Source: Wurfbainia villosa (lineage: Eukaryota; Streptophyta; Magnoliopsida; Zingiberales; Zingiberaceae). Taken from it: 64,000 nucleotides of DNA. The first letter of the stretch is position 1. Every line of letters begins with the position of its first letter. The DNA lies in assembly GCA_025175895.1 (NCBI GenBank), contig CM046005.1:60040325-60104324 (forward strand), in the 5' to 3' direction. Below the pieces are notes generated by a model. It worked only from the letters and a program-made list of their open reading frames with translations, was not told where the DNA came from and did no database searches. The position numbers were made by a program, and so were the translations under genes. Positions 1 to 12,400 of this stretch are shown in pieces.

Positions 1-859
1 ATCTGGTCAACCTAACTTTTTGACAAGTAAAATTAATAGTTGGTTCCTTTTTTTCCCTACAAATAAAAGCAGTGACTCCGATGGGGAGGATACTTATATT
101 TGTATCTAAGTGTTCACCATTACTCGGTACCAAAGTAATTATCTCGGGTTATGTACCTTCCGATGGGGAAGTACACATGCTCCTTAACAATTTCCTATAA
201 CCCTATTCGACCTTGTGATCTGTAAATAAACTCATCCGATGGGGAGGAAGGCACTCAGAGCCGATGCGCAAGTTTGTTTGTATCACTTGTCAAATCATAA
301 TGGAGGCCGTGGGAATTTATAAAAATTTCCCTCTCCCACTTAGTAATTTGAAATTGAGGAATTTTCTACCCTACGACATGCATATCAAACAATAAGCAAT
401 AAATATGAAAAATAAAAATTTTCCAACTATTATGACTTTTGTCTTCAATATGCCTCCCGTCATATCGCCTTCTTGTCCGCTCCTCCCACGCCATGTACGA
501 GCCATCCGGAGATCTGAGCCGAGACTAAAATCTATTTTAATTTACATTCATCGATCCTATACTCCACGAGGGAGTGTACATGAAATCCTGATCGAAAGTA
601 AACTAAAATAAAAAGAGTGGCTAAACAATGCCGTATCTAATTTACAAAAATCAAATACTAGCCTTGTCAACCCCGAGGATTCAACAAAATATACATTTAC
701 ACACATACAATCACATACACACATATGTTCATAATAGTTGGATCCTATGCCTGCAACCAAAGAATTAACCTACGCATATCCTACTATTATCCGACACATA
801 TAATATATGAAAAGTTCATAAAAGTAATCGAATCCTAAACACACAAAATCGAAAATCGT
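1..859 (-). other. Untranslated leader of a family C copia element
   Basis: No coding sequence seen. This is the reverse complement of the leader between PBS and gag in copia C (36632-37674). It carries three copies of a motif close to CCGATGGGGAGG (near 77, 160 and 235), roughly 80 bases apart; the C copy has degenerate versions at 37240, 37322 and 37392. Short ORFs here have no recognisable domain. Confidence 0.8.
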
Positions 860-872
860 GGCTTTGATACCA
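860..872 (-). promoter_or_regulatory. Primer-binding site (tRNA-iMet type)
   Basis: Reverse complement reads TGGTATCAAAGCC, one base from the TGGTATCAGAGCC consensus matching the 3' end of initiator Met-tRNA. It sits two bases from the LTR end, as expected for the start of minus-strand DNA synthesis in a copia element. Confidence 0.85.
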
Positions 873-1686
873 CTTGAAGGTAGGAAACTTCGCTTCCCAC
901 TTCAACTCGGTCGCTTGTTCATGGCGATCCCTTCTACGTCCCTGGATAAAAAAATTTATCCTTGACAAGAGGGATTGCCCAAGCAACCTTCTCATCATCG
1001 TGCTATTCGATTAGAGTAGTCTCTTGAACAAACTTGTTGTTCAAGCGACCAACCTCTATTTTACGAATAGCCGCGGAATAGACGATGTACGGATCGCCAG
1101 CTTCTGTGTTTATGTTTGGGGTCCAAGTTATATTATCCACAAAATAGAATATAACATTCATATAATTGATAAACAAATATAAACATGTTACACATGAAGA
1201 TAGATAAGTGATATACCTCTCGATCTTCTATTGTATGACCTTCCTCCTTTCGGACGTCGTGTGGGTGACGATCTACCAAAAGTTGAAGCTCCTAGATCAC
1301 CAATCTTTCTTCCTTGCTCGTTCCGAACAAGAGGAAGAATAGAAACAAGACCCTTCTCCTTCCTTTAGCCAACCAACAAGCAACAAGCAAATTGCTTGCC
1401 GCCGACCAACAAGGAGAAGGAGAAAGATGGATTCCGGCCACAAGATCCAAGGGAAGACCTTATGCTATGTTTCCACCGGCCAAAGAGAGGGAGAAGGGAT
1501 GCTTTGGATGCCGGCCAAGGGCTGGAAAGGGTTGTATGGGTGCCGGCCACCTTGAGGAAGAAGAAGATAAGGAATATGTTTCCTTATTTGGTGCCGCCAA
1601 CTCCAAACCCTAACCCTCAAGCTTGCCGCCCACCTTAACCCTAATCCTATCTCTAATGGGATTCTCTTGGCGCCCCCCCTTCTCTT

Positions 1687-1694
1687 CTTTTATA
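1687..1694 (-). promoter_or_regulatory. TATA box of family C LTR
   Basis: TATAAAAG on the minus strand, at the position conserved in the four long family C LTRs (also 3704-3711, 27116-27123, 42688-42695). It marks the probable U3/R boundary of the retrotransposon promoter. Confidence 0.6.
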
Positions 1695-1730
1695 GAGTTA
1701 GGGATAAGCCTTTTATTAATCTCCATCATC

Positions 1731-1847
1731 AGATCTAGGGATTTAATCTCAACCGACGGATCTAGAGATTTAATCTCAACCGTCGGATCTAGAGATTTAA
1801 TCTCTACCTTTGGATCTAGTGTTTTGTTTCCATCCATTGGATCTAGG
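1731..1847 (-). repeat. 27-bp tandem repeat upstream of LTR TATA box
   Basis: Four 27-base units starting near 1731, 1758, 1785 and 1812 plus a partial fifth, each built on GGATCTAGAGATTTAATCTC. Each unit contains the short palindrome GAGATTTAATCTC-like. The same array is present in the other long family C LTRs (about 3757-3860, 26963-27083, 42537-42660). Because 27 is divisible by 3 it yields a spurious repetitive reading frame. Confidence 0.85.
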
Positions 1848-2752
1848 CTTCATGAGGTATTAATAGGCTAACGATAGGGACCATGAGGAGGAGTTGGATC
1901 TTGGCCACCCAATGGATCAAGCCCACATAAAGTCCAATCCATTAATTATAATCCAATCCACTAAAGGATTATCATTGATCTACCTCACCAATCCCCATAA
2001 GTTAATATGAGCTCCATATATTATTTGTATATTTTCTCCCCATGTTTAAGATCTCGAATGTCCGTCGATTAATTAATTTACTGACCATTAATTAATCAAC
2101 ATCTAACTCCATGAGTAGTACCACTCAACCTTTTCATCATGCCGGACCAAGTCCACCTGCAGGGTTTACATGATGAACCTTATGAGCTCCTCAAGGGGAC
2201 ATCATCATCCTAATATATAGGACATGGTTTCCTCCTATAATCAACGACACACCATATAAATAATATCATTTCCCAACTTACCGAGCCTATCGATTTAATC
2301 TATAAATCTCGCCCATTGGTAAATCAAAGAAATGAATACTAAGTATATGTCCCCGATATTATATCGGGATTAAGAGTATGTACAATATAATATCTGAGGT
2401 CCGATTCAATTATGTAGTCAGCAATAAATCGAATCACCTCTAAGTCGGTCCTGCTCAATACACACAAAGTGTACTAGTGTGATTCTATGGTCAAGACAAA
2501 CCAACACCAAATCACACTACAATCATACCAATGGTTTGTCCAAAGCCATCTCGGTTGTGAGCCTTTAATTATACTTTACAAGGAGCCGATAACATGATCT
2601 CCCGTGTGACACCACACACCATGTTATCTACAATGTAATATATTAGACAATATGCATAACCATAAAAATATACAAACAATGATCATGTGATTCTTATTTC
2701 AAAAATAAAGATGTTCCAACAAAAGATAGACTTTTCAGTATACATCCCAAAA

Positions 2753-2867
2753 GAGCTCCATTTGGTACAGTTATTTACCTTTTAATAGGTCGGTTGAGAG
2801 TGTATATAAGATCTGGAATATAATATTCGAGCTTAGTACCCCACTTAGTCACTTGACGTGTGACTTT
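2753..2867 (+). other. Gypsy internal 3'-end fragment (left piece)
   Basis: Aligns with 45568-45680, the segment just upstream of the PPT of the nested gypsy element. It is split from its continuation at 4774 by a solo LTR. It shows that gypsy body sequence lies upstream of the gypsy LTR at 4864. Confidence 0.85.
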
Positions 2868-4768
2868 TGTTGGTTATATCTTCGAGTCCGTGAGGGGAAA
2901 CTTCGCTTCCCACTTCAACTCGGTCGCTTGTTCATGGCGATCCCATCAATGTCCCCAGATTAAAAAATTTAATCCTAGACAAAAGGAAACACCCAAGTAA
3001 CCTTGTCATCGTCGTGCTATTTGTTTAGAGAGGTCACTTGAACAAACTCGTTGTTCAAGCGACCAACCTCTATTCTACGAGTAGCCGCGGAATAGACGAT
3101 GTACGGATCGCCTACTTTTGTGTTAATGTTCGAGATCCAAGTATTATTTAGCCACAAATAGAATATATCATGCTCATAATTGAAAAACAAAAACAAACAT
3201 GTTACAAAAGAGAATAGAGAATCGATATACCTCTCGATCTTCTAATGTATGACCTTCCTCCTTTCGAACGTCGTGTGGGCGACAATCTACCAAAAGTTAT
3301 AGCTCCTAGATTGCCAATCTTCCTTCCTTGCTCATTCCGAGCAAGAGGAAGAATAGAAACAAAGCTTCTTTTCTTCTTTCAACCGACCACCAACATCCAA
3401 TGTTGGAGCTTGACGCCGGCCAAGAAGGAAGAGGAGATTAGGGTGGAAATCGGCCAAGACCCCAAGGGAAAGCCCTAAATCTTGTTTCCACCAACCAAGG
3501 AGAAGGAGAAGAGAGAGTTTGGATGCCGACCAAGGGCTAGAAGGGCTTCAATGGGCACCGGCAAGCTTGAGGAAGAAGAAAAATAAGGAAGTTGTTTCCT
3601 TATTTGGTGTCGCAAATGCTCCAAACCCTAGCCCTTGCTTCTTGTCGCCAACCTCCAAAAACCCTAGCTTCTCTAATTTTCTTCCACGCCAACCATAAGC
3701 CTCCTTTTATAGAGTTTAGGGATAAGCCTTGTTTTAATCTCCACCATTGTTTCTAGGGATTTAATCTCAACCGTCGGATCTAGAGATTTAATCTCAACCG
3801 TCGGATCTTGGAGATTTAATCTCTACCTTTGGATCTAGAGTTTTGTTTCTATCCATTGGATCAAAGCTTCATGAGGTGTTAATAGGCTACAATAGGGACC
3901 ATGAGGAGGAGTTGGATCTTTGCCACCCATGGATCAAGCTCACATAAAGTCCGATCCATTAATGATAATCCAATCCACTAAAGGATTATCATTGATCTAC
4001 CTCACCAACCCCCATAAGTTAATATGGGCTCCATATATTATATGTACATTTTCTCCCCGTGTTTAAGATCTCAAATGTCCATCGATTAATTAATTTACTG
4101 ACCGTTAATTAATCGACATCTAACTACATGAGTAGTACCACTCAACCTTTTCATCATGCCGGACCAAGTCCACCTACAGGGTTTACATGATGAACCTTAT
4201 GAGCTCCTCAAGGGGACATCATCATCCTAATATATAGGACACGGTTTCCTCCTGTAATCAACGGCATACCTTATAAATAATATCATCTCCCAACTTACCG
4301 AGCCTATCGATTTAATCTATAAATCTCGCCCATTGGTAAATCAAAGAGATGAATACTAAGTATATGTGCCCATTATTATATCGGGATTAAGAGTATGTAC
4401 AATATAATATCTGAGGTATGATTCGATTATGTAGTCAGTAATAAATCGAATCACCTCTAAGTCGGTCCTGCTCAATACACACGAAGTGCACTAGTGTGAT
4501 TCTATGGTCAAGACTAACCAATCTCAAATCACACTACAATCATTCCAATGGTTTGTCCAAAGTCATCTCGGTTGTGAACCTTTACTTATACTTCACAAGG
4601 AGCCGATAACATGATCTCCCGTGTGACACCACACACCATGTTATCTACAATGTATTGTATTAGGCAATATGCATAGCCATAAAAATATGCAAACAATGAT
4701 CATGTTATTATTATTTCAAAATAAAGATGTTCATATAAAAGGTAGACTTTTCAGTATACATCCCAACA
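2868..4768 (-). mobile_element. Solo LTR, copia family C
   Basis: 1901 bp, TG...CA ends (TGTTGG...CCAACA in window orientation) and a perfect 5-bp TSD ACTTT (2863-2867 and 4769-4773). The uninterrupted target is visible in the other gypsy copy around 45680. Contains TATA box (3704-3711) and the 27-bp repeats. No internal region: product of LTR-LTR recombination. Confidence 0.95.
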
Positions 4769-4773
4769 ACTTT

Positions 4774-4863
4774 GCTCCGGATACTTCAGATGGTTGTTGT
4801 GACATCTCATACTCGTACATGAGTCGAAAATTTGGGGACGAAATTTTTATTAGTGGGGGAGAA
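4774..4863 (+). other. Gypsy internal 3' end with polypurine tract
   Basis: Continues 2753-2867 after the solo LTR. Ends in GTGGGGGAGAA directly before the LTR start TGTAAG, the usual chromovirus PPT arrangement; the preceding GGGGACGAAATTTTTATTAG is also typical. It is matched at 45681-45770 in front of the 3' LTR. Confidence 0.88.
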
Positions 4864-6805
4864 TGTAAGATATGAAAAAAAAAGACTAACTCCATTAATT
4901 AATTGGGTTTAATTAGTGATTAGGTTGATTAGCTAATTGGGCTTAATCAAGGGATTGGTTAATGAATGGGCTTGGGCTAAAACTGTTGGGCTGAGTCCAT
5001 TGGGCCCAAATTGTTGGGGTTGAAATTGGTTGAACAGGTTGGGCTAAATCAAATTGGATTGAGCTTGGGTTGGCTTGAACTGAAGTTGGATTGAACTTGG
5101 GTTGGACCTGAAATAGTTTGGGTTAACAGTTTGGGTTGGTTGAATGACCTTTAAAGGGATCAAACGAACCGAGCGGGGCATCCATCGCGATCGCCCTCTT
5201 CTCCTTCATTTCTTCGCAATTTCGTCTCTCCGCGCAATCTCTTCGGCCGATCTCAATTCGCCGGCATCCATGTGAGAGTAGCTCGGTGATGGTGCCACCC
5301 CAGCTGATCCTTGTCCTTTGAGGTCTCAGTGATCCTTCGCGCAAGTACCTTCCCTATCTCGTCTTTCAGACGCGGTTATCATCGATGCACACACAGTAGG
5401 GGATCACCTCATTGGGAGACCTTCGATCGTGGGTTCCCGAGCAAGATTTCAGTGAAATGTCTTCGCTGGGAGCTAGGGGTCGGCGACAGTGCTATCATGT
5501 CTCTGATCATGAGCTGGGTTTCGTGATTTCTGTCGTCATCGAATCTCCTTGTTCAAGGTAAGACGATCTAGATGTTGTTTGGATTGTAGTAGGTTTCAAT
5601 CGCTGATTCCTTTAGATTTTGCTATGGATTCACCGATTTAGCAAGCTATTGAAGTGTGTTTTGGATTTTTGTTTGTAGATCGAGAAACTGGGCAGTGAAT
5701 CGTTGAGGGGAATTTGGATCAACGAAGTGGTGGAAGCGAGGATCGGATGGGTAAGCTTGAAATTGAAAATTATGATTTGTATTTGATATGGATATTATCT
5801 CATTGTTGTGTGGTTATTGGGTTGTTATTAAAAGCTAGTGGAGGAATGTTGTTCCTTCTTGTAATGATCTAGCATAGGTGATTAAGAAAATGGATAGATC
5901 AATTGATGTGGATACTTGTTTAAGATAAGTGGATAAATAGGTGTGGTATCTTGTGATTGTCGGATGGAATTGGTCTTGCCTTAATATGGTTGTTTGATAC
6001 AGATTAGACACTCAGAATTGGGGAAAGAAGTTGTACCGGTGAAGTTAATCAAGGATGTTGATTTCAGGATCTTGATTTGAGATAGATTCTCTGATGCGAA
6101 GATAGTTGGTGTTTCACATATCAGGTGGGTAATATCTACCCTGGTCAGGTAGTTTGATATGAATCTGGTGCATGAATTTGGACTTATGCTATTACTTTGA
6201 TCTTAGATCCACTCTTATTTAATCATATGCTTGTACTGCCTTGACCTTTGAGATATATTGTTGTTACTTCATTGATTATCTAGCACGGATTTGAACTATA
6301 AACCCTATTATGTGTTAGATGATGGATGTTAAGTATGTACAGGTGGTTAGGGTTATCTTTGTGACCACAGATTGGGTTACTGTGTTACATCACTAGGGTT
6401 AGGTGATGGATTAGATTATGGAGTCGATTGTTATATCATACCCGTATCAGTTGTGTATGACTCTTTGTGCGATAGAGAGAGTATTGTGGATTAGTAGTCC
6501 TTGTATAGTTGACTTTTAGTTGACCAGGACTCCCCGTGGGATAGGGAGTGTTGCGAGGATACTTGTGTGGAGCTATACATCATTACATTGCATGGTCTCC
6601 CTTGTGGTTGAGACGGGTCGTCAGTCATCCTACTTCCTTGGCCACTCGGGGTAGTGGTAGCAGGGTTGAGGGCAGAGCATTGGATGTGCCGCGCTCGACC
6701 ACTATTGATGGTGGTAGCTGGAGATGCGCACTTGGCCACTATGCAAAATGGTAGTTAGCGCACTTGTCCACTAAAGACGGTGGTTGCGTGATGTGCAGTA
6801 GTCCT
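4864..6805 (+). repeat. Gypsy 5' LTR, first part
   Basis: Aligns with 45771-47390 and 47394-49470 of the 3' LTR. Interrupted by copia A after 6805 (TSD GTCCT). Relative to the 3' LTR it lacks about 200 bases after 6450, bounded by a CAG microhomology (3' LTR 48911-49113). Short ORFs here are not coding. Confidence 0.9.
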
Positions 6806-6908
6806 TGTTGGTGCAACAATGCTCTAAGCATTTATATATGTTTTGATGTTTGGATAATCATCTAAGTTAGGCAATATCTTGTGATCTAATTGCAAAAATG
6901 TTTAAGTG

Positions 6909-7115
6909 ACAGGGAAGTCCAAGTATGATCTTGGCAAAGGAAGTCCAAGTATGATTTTGGCAAAGGAAGTACAAGGGATGGACTTGGCAGCGTAAGACCA
7001 AGCTTGTAGTCTTGGCAGCGTAAAGTCCAAGTGAACCTTGGCAAAGGAAGTCCAAAGTAAAGTCTTGGCAGCATAAGTCCAAGCTTGTAGTCTTGGCGGC
7101 GTAAAGTCCAAGCAT
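6909..7115 (+). repeat. Imperfect ~30-bp subrepeats with GTCCAAG/CTTGGC
   Basis: Seven to eight imperfect units of the form AAGTCCAAG-N-CTTGGCA. The arms GTCCAAG and CTTGG(C) are near inverted repeats, so each unit can fold. Also present at 16061-16290 (A 3' LTR) and, in a related form, 56287-56690 (LTR F). Confidence 0.8.
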
Positions 7116-7263
7116 TTGGCAACCCAAGACATGACGAAACTGAAGGAAGCTCTTGGAAGCAAAGCGCAAAGGATGAACAAGTCGCGAACATGGAGGGATC
7201 CTGAAGCCGCAAGGCTTATTGAGGAGCTAGAAGGTTGAGTCTAGGTCTAGTGTATAAAATCAA

Positions 7264-7625
7264 GTATGAATTACTCATACTTGATGAGTATCAGTCGACT
7301 GATATGATGTATCCCGATCGGTCAGCGCTCGGCCGAGTCGTGGTGAAACCCTAACCATCGGTCGAATGCCTTTGGCGAGCGATCGATATCGTGATCACCG
7401 ATCGCCAAGGTATCACCGATCGATCAAGTGGAATATCACCACGCGAATGCAATCGCACTCGATCGCCGCCTTGATCACTCGGTGATCACCCCATCACGAT
7501 CGATGGAGGATCGATCGACCGATCACCGGCCGTTGGAGATGCGCTACGAATCTCCGGAGATCGCGTTCTGAGCCGTTGGTTGGCGATCGTGATGGTAAGC
7601 ATCAGTCGACTGATCAAAGCCCAAC
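7264..7625 (+). repeat. CGATCG-rich palindromic block in LTR A
   Basis: Dense in CGATCG, GATCACCGATC and two copies of CAGTCGACTGAT (7276 and 7603 areas). The matching block of the 3' LTR (16462-16772) keeps gene order but differs strongly, while flanks are nearly identical. Confidence 0.75.
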
Positions 7626-7645
7626 GGGAAAAACATCCCCTCTTC

Positions 7646-7653
7646 TATAAAAA
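7646..7653 (+). promoter_or_regulatory. TATA box of LTR A
   Basis: TATAAAAA followed by GGGGCCATGGGGAGC; identical in the 3' LTR at 16806-16813. Probable retrotransposon promoter. Confidence 0.65.
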
Positions 7654-8048
7654 GGGGCCATGGGGAGCTTGGTGAAGCTAGTGCTCTTGCTCCCAACTAC
7701 ACCTACGTGCTCACCAAGCTTTCCAAGTGTTTTTAGCAATCCAAAACCTCCTCTTCTCTAATCCTAATCTTCCATCATTGTAAAGAAGAGGAATACATTG
7801 TAAGATAAGGTTTCTCCACCTTGGTTCATCCAAAGGAGGTTCTAGTGAAGATTGATTAGGGCTAATCCACCTTACGGATTGCCATGGAGTAGGAGCGTCA
7901 TCTCCAAACCATGTTACATCGGGTGTTAGCTTTGTTTCTTGCCTTTATTTGTGTTTATATTTGTATTGCTTCCGCTAACGTTTTTGTAGAAAGAAAGAAA
8001 GGCTAATCACCCCCCCCCCTCTCTAGCCATTCCAAGGGTCCTAACAAG

Positions 8049-8064
8049 TGGTATCAGAGCCCGG
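8049..8064 (+). promoter_or_regulatory. Primer-binding site of copia A
   Basis: TGGTATCAGAGCCCGG two bases after the LTR end, complementary to the 3' end of initiator Met-tRNA. Confidence 0.9.
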
Positions 8065-8100
8065 ATAGCTTGGAAGATCTCACCATCAACCAAGATATCA

Positions 8101-9456
8101 ATGGTTCTTCAAGAGGGATATAGCACCGCCAAGCCACCACTCTTCGACGGGAGTCATTTTGCGTATTGGAAAGGTAGGATGAAGTACTATCTTATGAGTA
8201 ATATTGAAATTTGGCATAGCATTGTAGATGGCTTCGAGGAACCGGTGGATGAACATGGAGACCCTATTCCAAGCAAGGATTGGACAAGGGAAATGAACCG
8301 CAAATTCAAATCAAATGCCAAGGCGGTACTCACCATTCAATGCGGCATTACCATGGAGCAACTCAACAAGGTGGGGCCTTTCGAATCCGCCAAGGAGCTA
8401 TGGGAAAAGCTCATTGAGCTAAATGAAGGTTCCAAGGAGTCAAAGAGGGCCAAGAAGGACCTACTAATTGGACAACTTCAAGCCTTCCAAATGAAGATGC
8501 ATGAAACCGTAAGTAAAATGCATGGAAGGTTCAAAGAAATTGTTAACGGACTCCATATCATAGGTGAGCGAGTTGACAACCGAGATTTGGTAAGGTATAT
8601 TTTACAAGCATTTCCTAGAAATTCTTTATGGACTTCTATAGTTGATGCCATTAAGGTAACTAGGGATCTTTCGCAAATTAAAATTGATGAACTATTTTGT
8701 GAGTTTGAATTGCATGAGCAAACTAACATGTCTTCTAAGGAAAAGAGCTTAGCTCTATTTGTTGAGAAGAAAGAAAAGAAGAAGAAAGAAAGGAAAGAGG
8801 TGTCATCATCATCCGAGTCGGAGCGTGAGTCAAGTAGTGACGAAGATTCGGCTAGTGAGATGGCCCATTTTGTCAAGAAGTTCCTTAGAAAATCAAAGGA
8901 ATTCAAGAATAGAGATGCAAGAAAGGGGTCCCATTCATCAAGAGGTAAAAATAGTGGTAATTCAGGTTTTAACAATAACGTGATTTGCCATGCTTGCAAC
9001 AAGAAGGGGCACATAAAGCCGAATTGCCCGGAGCTAAAGAAGGAGGAAAAGGAAAAGAAAAAGAAGGACAAGAAGGAGAAGAAGAAGAAGGAGGCCATGG
9101 TGGCTCAAACCACATGGGACACACCAAGTGTTGAAGACTCTTCCTCCGATGATGAGCTTTGCCACATCACACGCCATGTGGCACTCATGGCACTAGGAGA
9201 TGATTCGGGCACATCAAGCCAAGAAGATTCCTCAAGCGATGAATCGTCATCTAGTGACGATGAGGTAATGAACTCTCCCAAGGTTAAGCTCCTTTATAAA
9301 TCAATTGCCTATCTTCAAGAAGCTCTAGATAAGTCTAAATCTAAGGTTAAGAGCATGAAGGTAGAACTAAAGGCTATTAGAAATGAAAAACCTTCACATG
9401 TTGATTCTTGCATGCTTAAGGAAGAAAATGACAAACTTAGGGATGAGGTTAGTTAA
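8101..9456 (+). CDS. gag: Copia A Gag (nucleocapsid polyprotein part)
   Basis: 451 codons from ATG 8101, the first start after the PBS. Residues about 14-200 form the copia Gag/UBN2-type region (FDGSHFAYWKGRMKYYL near the N terminus). One CCHC zinc knuckle, CHACNKKGHIKPNC, starts at residue 296 and binds RNA in this family. Lysine-rich and Ser/Asp/Glu-rich stretches flank it, as in Sirevirus Gags. Ends at TAA 9454, but the same frame reopens at 9457 and homology to B and D continues, so this stop is probably a mutation in a longer gag-pol frame. Confidence 0.9.
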   Translation: MVLQEGYSTAKPPLFDGSHFAYWKGRMKYYLMSNIEIWHSIVDGFEEPVDEHGDPIPSKDWTREMNRKFKSNAKAVLTIQCGITMEQLNKVGPFESAKELWEKLIELNEGSKESKRAKKDLLIGQLQAFQMKMHETVSKMHGRFKEIVNGLHIIGERVDNRDLVRYILQAFPRNSLWTSIVDAIKVTRDLSQIKIDELFCEFELHEQTNMSSKEKSLALFVEKKEKKKKERKEVSSSSESERESSSDEDSASEMAHFVKKFLRKSKEFKNRDARKGSHSSRGKNSGNSGFNNNVICHACNKKGHIKPNCPELKKEEKEKKKKDKKEKKKKEAMVAQTTWDTPSVEDSSSDDELCHITRHVALMALGDDSGTSSQEDSSSDESSSSDDEVMNSPKVKLLYKSIAYLQEALDKSKSKVKSMKVELKAIRNEKPSHVDSCMLKEENDKLRDEVS

Positions 9457-12400
9457 TTGAAAGCATGTTTAGAAAAATTTTCAAATGGCTCAAAGTGTCT
9501 TGATATGATTCTTAGTAGGCAAAGAGCGGTTTATAACAAGGCCGGTTTAGGATATAAGCCAAAAGAAAAAGAAGTTGCTTATATTTCACTGATTAATAGG
9601 AAAGCAACCATTAAGGGAAAAGTTAAGAAAGCATGGGTACCTAAGAAGTTTTTACTTAATGTTACCGGTCCAAATGTTTGGGTACCAAAAGCTTGTGTTT
9701 TTCATGTGATTTAGGTAGGAGAGCGGGGTATGTGGATTGTGGATAGCGGTTGCTCAACACATATGACCGGGGATGTGAGCAAGTTCTCCACAATTAAATA
9801 TGTGAAGAAGGGAGCGGTGTCCTTTGGGAATAGTGGAAAACTCAAGATATTAGGTAGAGGTACAATTGAGGTATCCCCCAAGATTGTCATTCACAAAGTT
9901 TTACTAGTTGAAAATATGAAATTCAATTTATTAAGTGTTAGTCAACTTTGTGATGCAAACTATCATGTCTCCTTTGAATCCTCTAAATGCATGATTAGAC
10001 ACAAGGAATTAAATTATTGCATGTTAGTTGGATATAGGAAATCAAATATCTATTATGTTGATCTTTCATATGCTTCTAACATTTCTACTAAGTGTTTTGT
10101 TGCAAAAGAAGAGGAAAGTTGGCTATGGCATAGAAGATTGGGGCACATCAACATGAAAAACATAGCCAAGGTAGCCAAGATGGAGTTGGTAAAAGGGCTA
10201 CCAAAGATCAAGTATGTCAAGAACAAATTGTGTGATGCATGCCAAGAAGGAAAACAAACAAAGGCATCACACAAAGGTAAAACTCTAACTAACACCTCTT
10301 TACCATTAGAGTTATTGCATCTTGACTTGTTTGATTGCCATAGTACTCCATCTTTAAATGGTAATAAATATTGTTTGGTTATAGTAGATGATTTTTCTAG
10401 GTATACTTGGGTCCACTTTATGAAACATAAGGATGATACCTTAGAAATAATCATAGGATTTAGTAAAAGGGTTGAAAATGAAAAGAGTCTCAAAAATCAA
10501 CCGGATCCGTAGTGATCATGGTGGTGAATTTGAAAACTTAAAATTTTCACAATTTTGTATAGAGCAAGGGTACAAGCATGAGTTCTCTTGTCCTAGAACA
10601 CCCCAACAAAATGGGGTGGTGGAAAGGAGAAATCGTGCCCTACAAGAGGCGGCTAGGACTATGCTTAATGCATATTCTCTACCTAGCTACTTGTAGGGCG
10701 AGGCCAGTTAATACCGCTTGCTATATCCAAAATAGGGTTCAAATCCATAGGTTTTTAGGAAAAACACCATTTGAATTATGGAATGGGACTATACCCACAA
10801 TTCATTATTTCAAAGTCTTTGGATGTAAAGTTTATATTCTAAACACCAAAGATAACTTAGGAAAATTTGAATCAAAAGCGGATGAGGGAATCCTAGTTGG
10901 ATACTCATCCACAAGTAGAGGGTATAGAGTCTACAATAAGAGAACCAAAGGGATTGAGGAGTCTTCCAATGTTCAATTTGATGAAAATACTAATACCTAC
11001 CCTAGAAAGTCCTCCATTGATAAGGATATTAATGACAATAATCAAGACATTACCCAAAAACTTCAAAATTTGACCATTAGGGGTAATGATCAAGGGGGAG
11101 GAAGAGGAGACTCCGATGATGAAAGAAGGGTGGAAGATAACAATGATCAAATTGAAACACCTTCTAGAAACCTAAGAATTCATCAAGATCATCCACTTGA
11201 CCAAGTAGTAGGAGATCTATCTCAAGGAGTAAGAACTAGGTCATTTCATAGACCTCCTACTAGTCAAGTAGCTCTTATCTCACAAATTGAGCCCAAATCG
11301 ATCAATGATGCATTACATGATCCGGATTGGATTTTGGCAATGCATGATGAATTGGCTCAATTTGAGAGAAGTCAAGTGTGGGAATTAGTTCCTAGACCCA
11401 ATGATAGCACCATAATTACTACAAGATGGGTCTTTAGGAATAAGCTAGATGATCAAGGAAATATCACTAGAAATAAGGCTAGGTTGGTTGCTAGGGGATT
11501 CAATCAAGTTGAGGGGCTTGACTATGATGAGACTTATGCCCCGGTTGTGAGGTTAGAATCTATTAGGATTCTCTTAGGGTATGCTTCCTACATGGGATTT
11601 AAACTTTACCAAATGGATGTTAAATCGGCATTCTTAAATGGTTATATTAAGGAGGAAGTATATGTAGAGCAACCACCCGGATTTGAAAACATAGATTATC
11701 CAAATCATGTATGTAAGCTTAGGAAAGCATTATATGGGTTAAAACAAGCCCCCCGGGCATGATATGAAAGATTGTCATCATTCTTAATTTCTAAGGATTT
11801 TAGAAGAGGCCAAGTAGATCAAACTTTGTTTATAAAGTCAACATTAAAAGATATATTCATAGCCCAAGTATATGTTGATGATATCATTTTTGGGTCAACG
11901 AATGATGATCTTCTTCAAGACTTTATAAAAAATATAGAAAATGAATTTGAAATGAGTTTGGTTGGAGAACTTACCTTTTTCCTAGGCTTACAAGTCAAAC
12001 AAACCAATGAGGGCACTCATATTTATCAAACCAAATATGCAAATGAAATGATCAAGAAATTTGGTTTGGAAAATGCTAAAATTGTAACTACTCCTATGGC
12101 CACTAGCACTAGAATAGATAGTGATCATGAAGGTAAATTAATTGATCTTAAACTGTATAAAAGTATGATTGGTAGCTTACTATACCTAATCGCTAGTAGA
12201 CCCGACATTTTATTTGCGGTAGGTATGTGTGCAAGATACCAATCTTGTGCCAAAGAATCACATTTGGTAGCCGTCAAAAGAATATTAAGATATATTAAAG
12301 GCACCCTAAATGTAGGACTTTGGTATCCTAGGACTAGGTAATTTGAATTGCTTGGTTATACCGATTCCGATTATGCCGGGTGCAAATTGGATAGGAAGAG

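Larger units (their letters stand above)
1..2750 (-). mobile_element. Copia family C element, 5' part, cut by window edge
   Basis: Minus-strand copy of the same family as copia C (26060-43433). It shows, right to left, a 5' LTR, a primer-binding site and about 860 bases of untranslated leader that aligns in reverse complement with 36613-37500. The gag-pol body would lie left of base 1. Both LTR ends are eroded: the right end reads CCCAAAA where relatives have CCCAACA, and the left end reads TGAAGG where relatives have TGTTGG. It is inserted in gypsy 3'-terminal sequence (2753-2867), so it is younger than that gypsy copy. Confidence 0.85.
875..2750 (-). repeat. Family C LTR (5' LTR of the left-edge element)
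   Basis: About 1.88 kb, aligning over its length with the solo LTR 2868-4768 and with the LTRs of copia C. Contains a TATA box (reverse complement TATAAAAG, 1687-1694) and, just upstream in transcription order, a 27-bp tandem repeat (1731-1847). Confidence 0.88.
6806..8046 (+). repeat. Copia A 5' LTR
   Basis: 1241 bp, starting TGTTGGTGCAACAATG and ending GGGTCCTAACA. Holds a block of GTCCAAG/CTTGGC subrepeats (6909-7115), a CGATCG/AGTCGACTGA-rich block (7264-7625), a TATA box (7646-7653) and a terminal CACCCCCCCC-TCTAG box (8008-8025). Confidence 0.93.

Noticed and set aside
6909..7115. Regular short repeats that might suggest a CRISPR array
   Set aside because: Units are imperfect, have no unique spacers, and occur in both LTRs of a plant retrotransposon.
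8478..9098. 206-codon ORF on the minus strand, Phe/Ser-rich
   Set aside because: Exactly antisense to the Lys/Glu/Ser-rich part of copia A Gag; an artefact of codon bias. The same holds for the plus-strand Ser-rich ORF 24003-24362 over copia B Gag.
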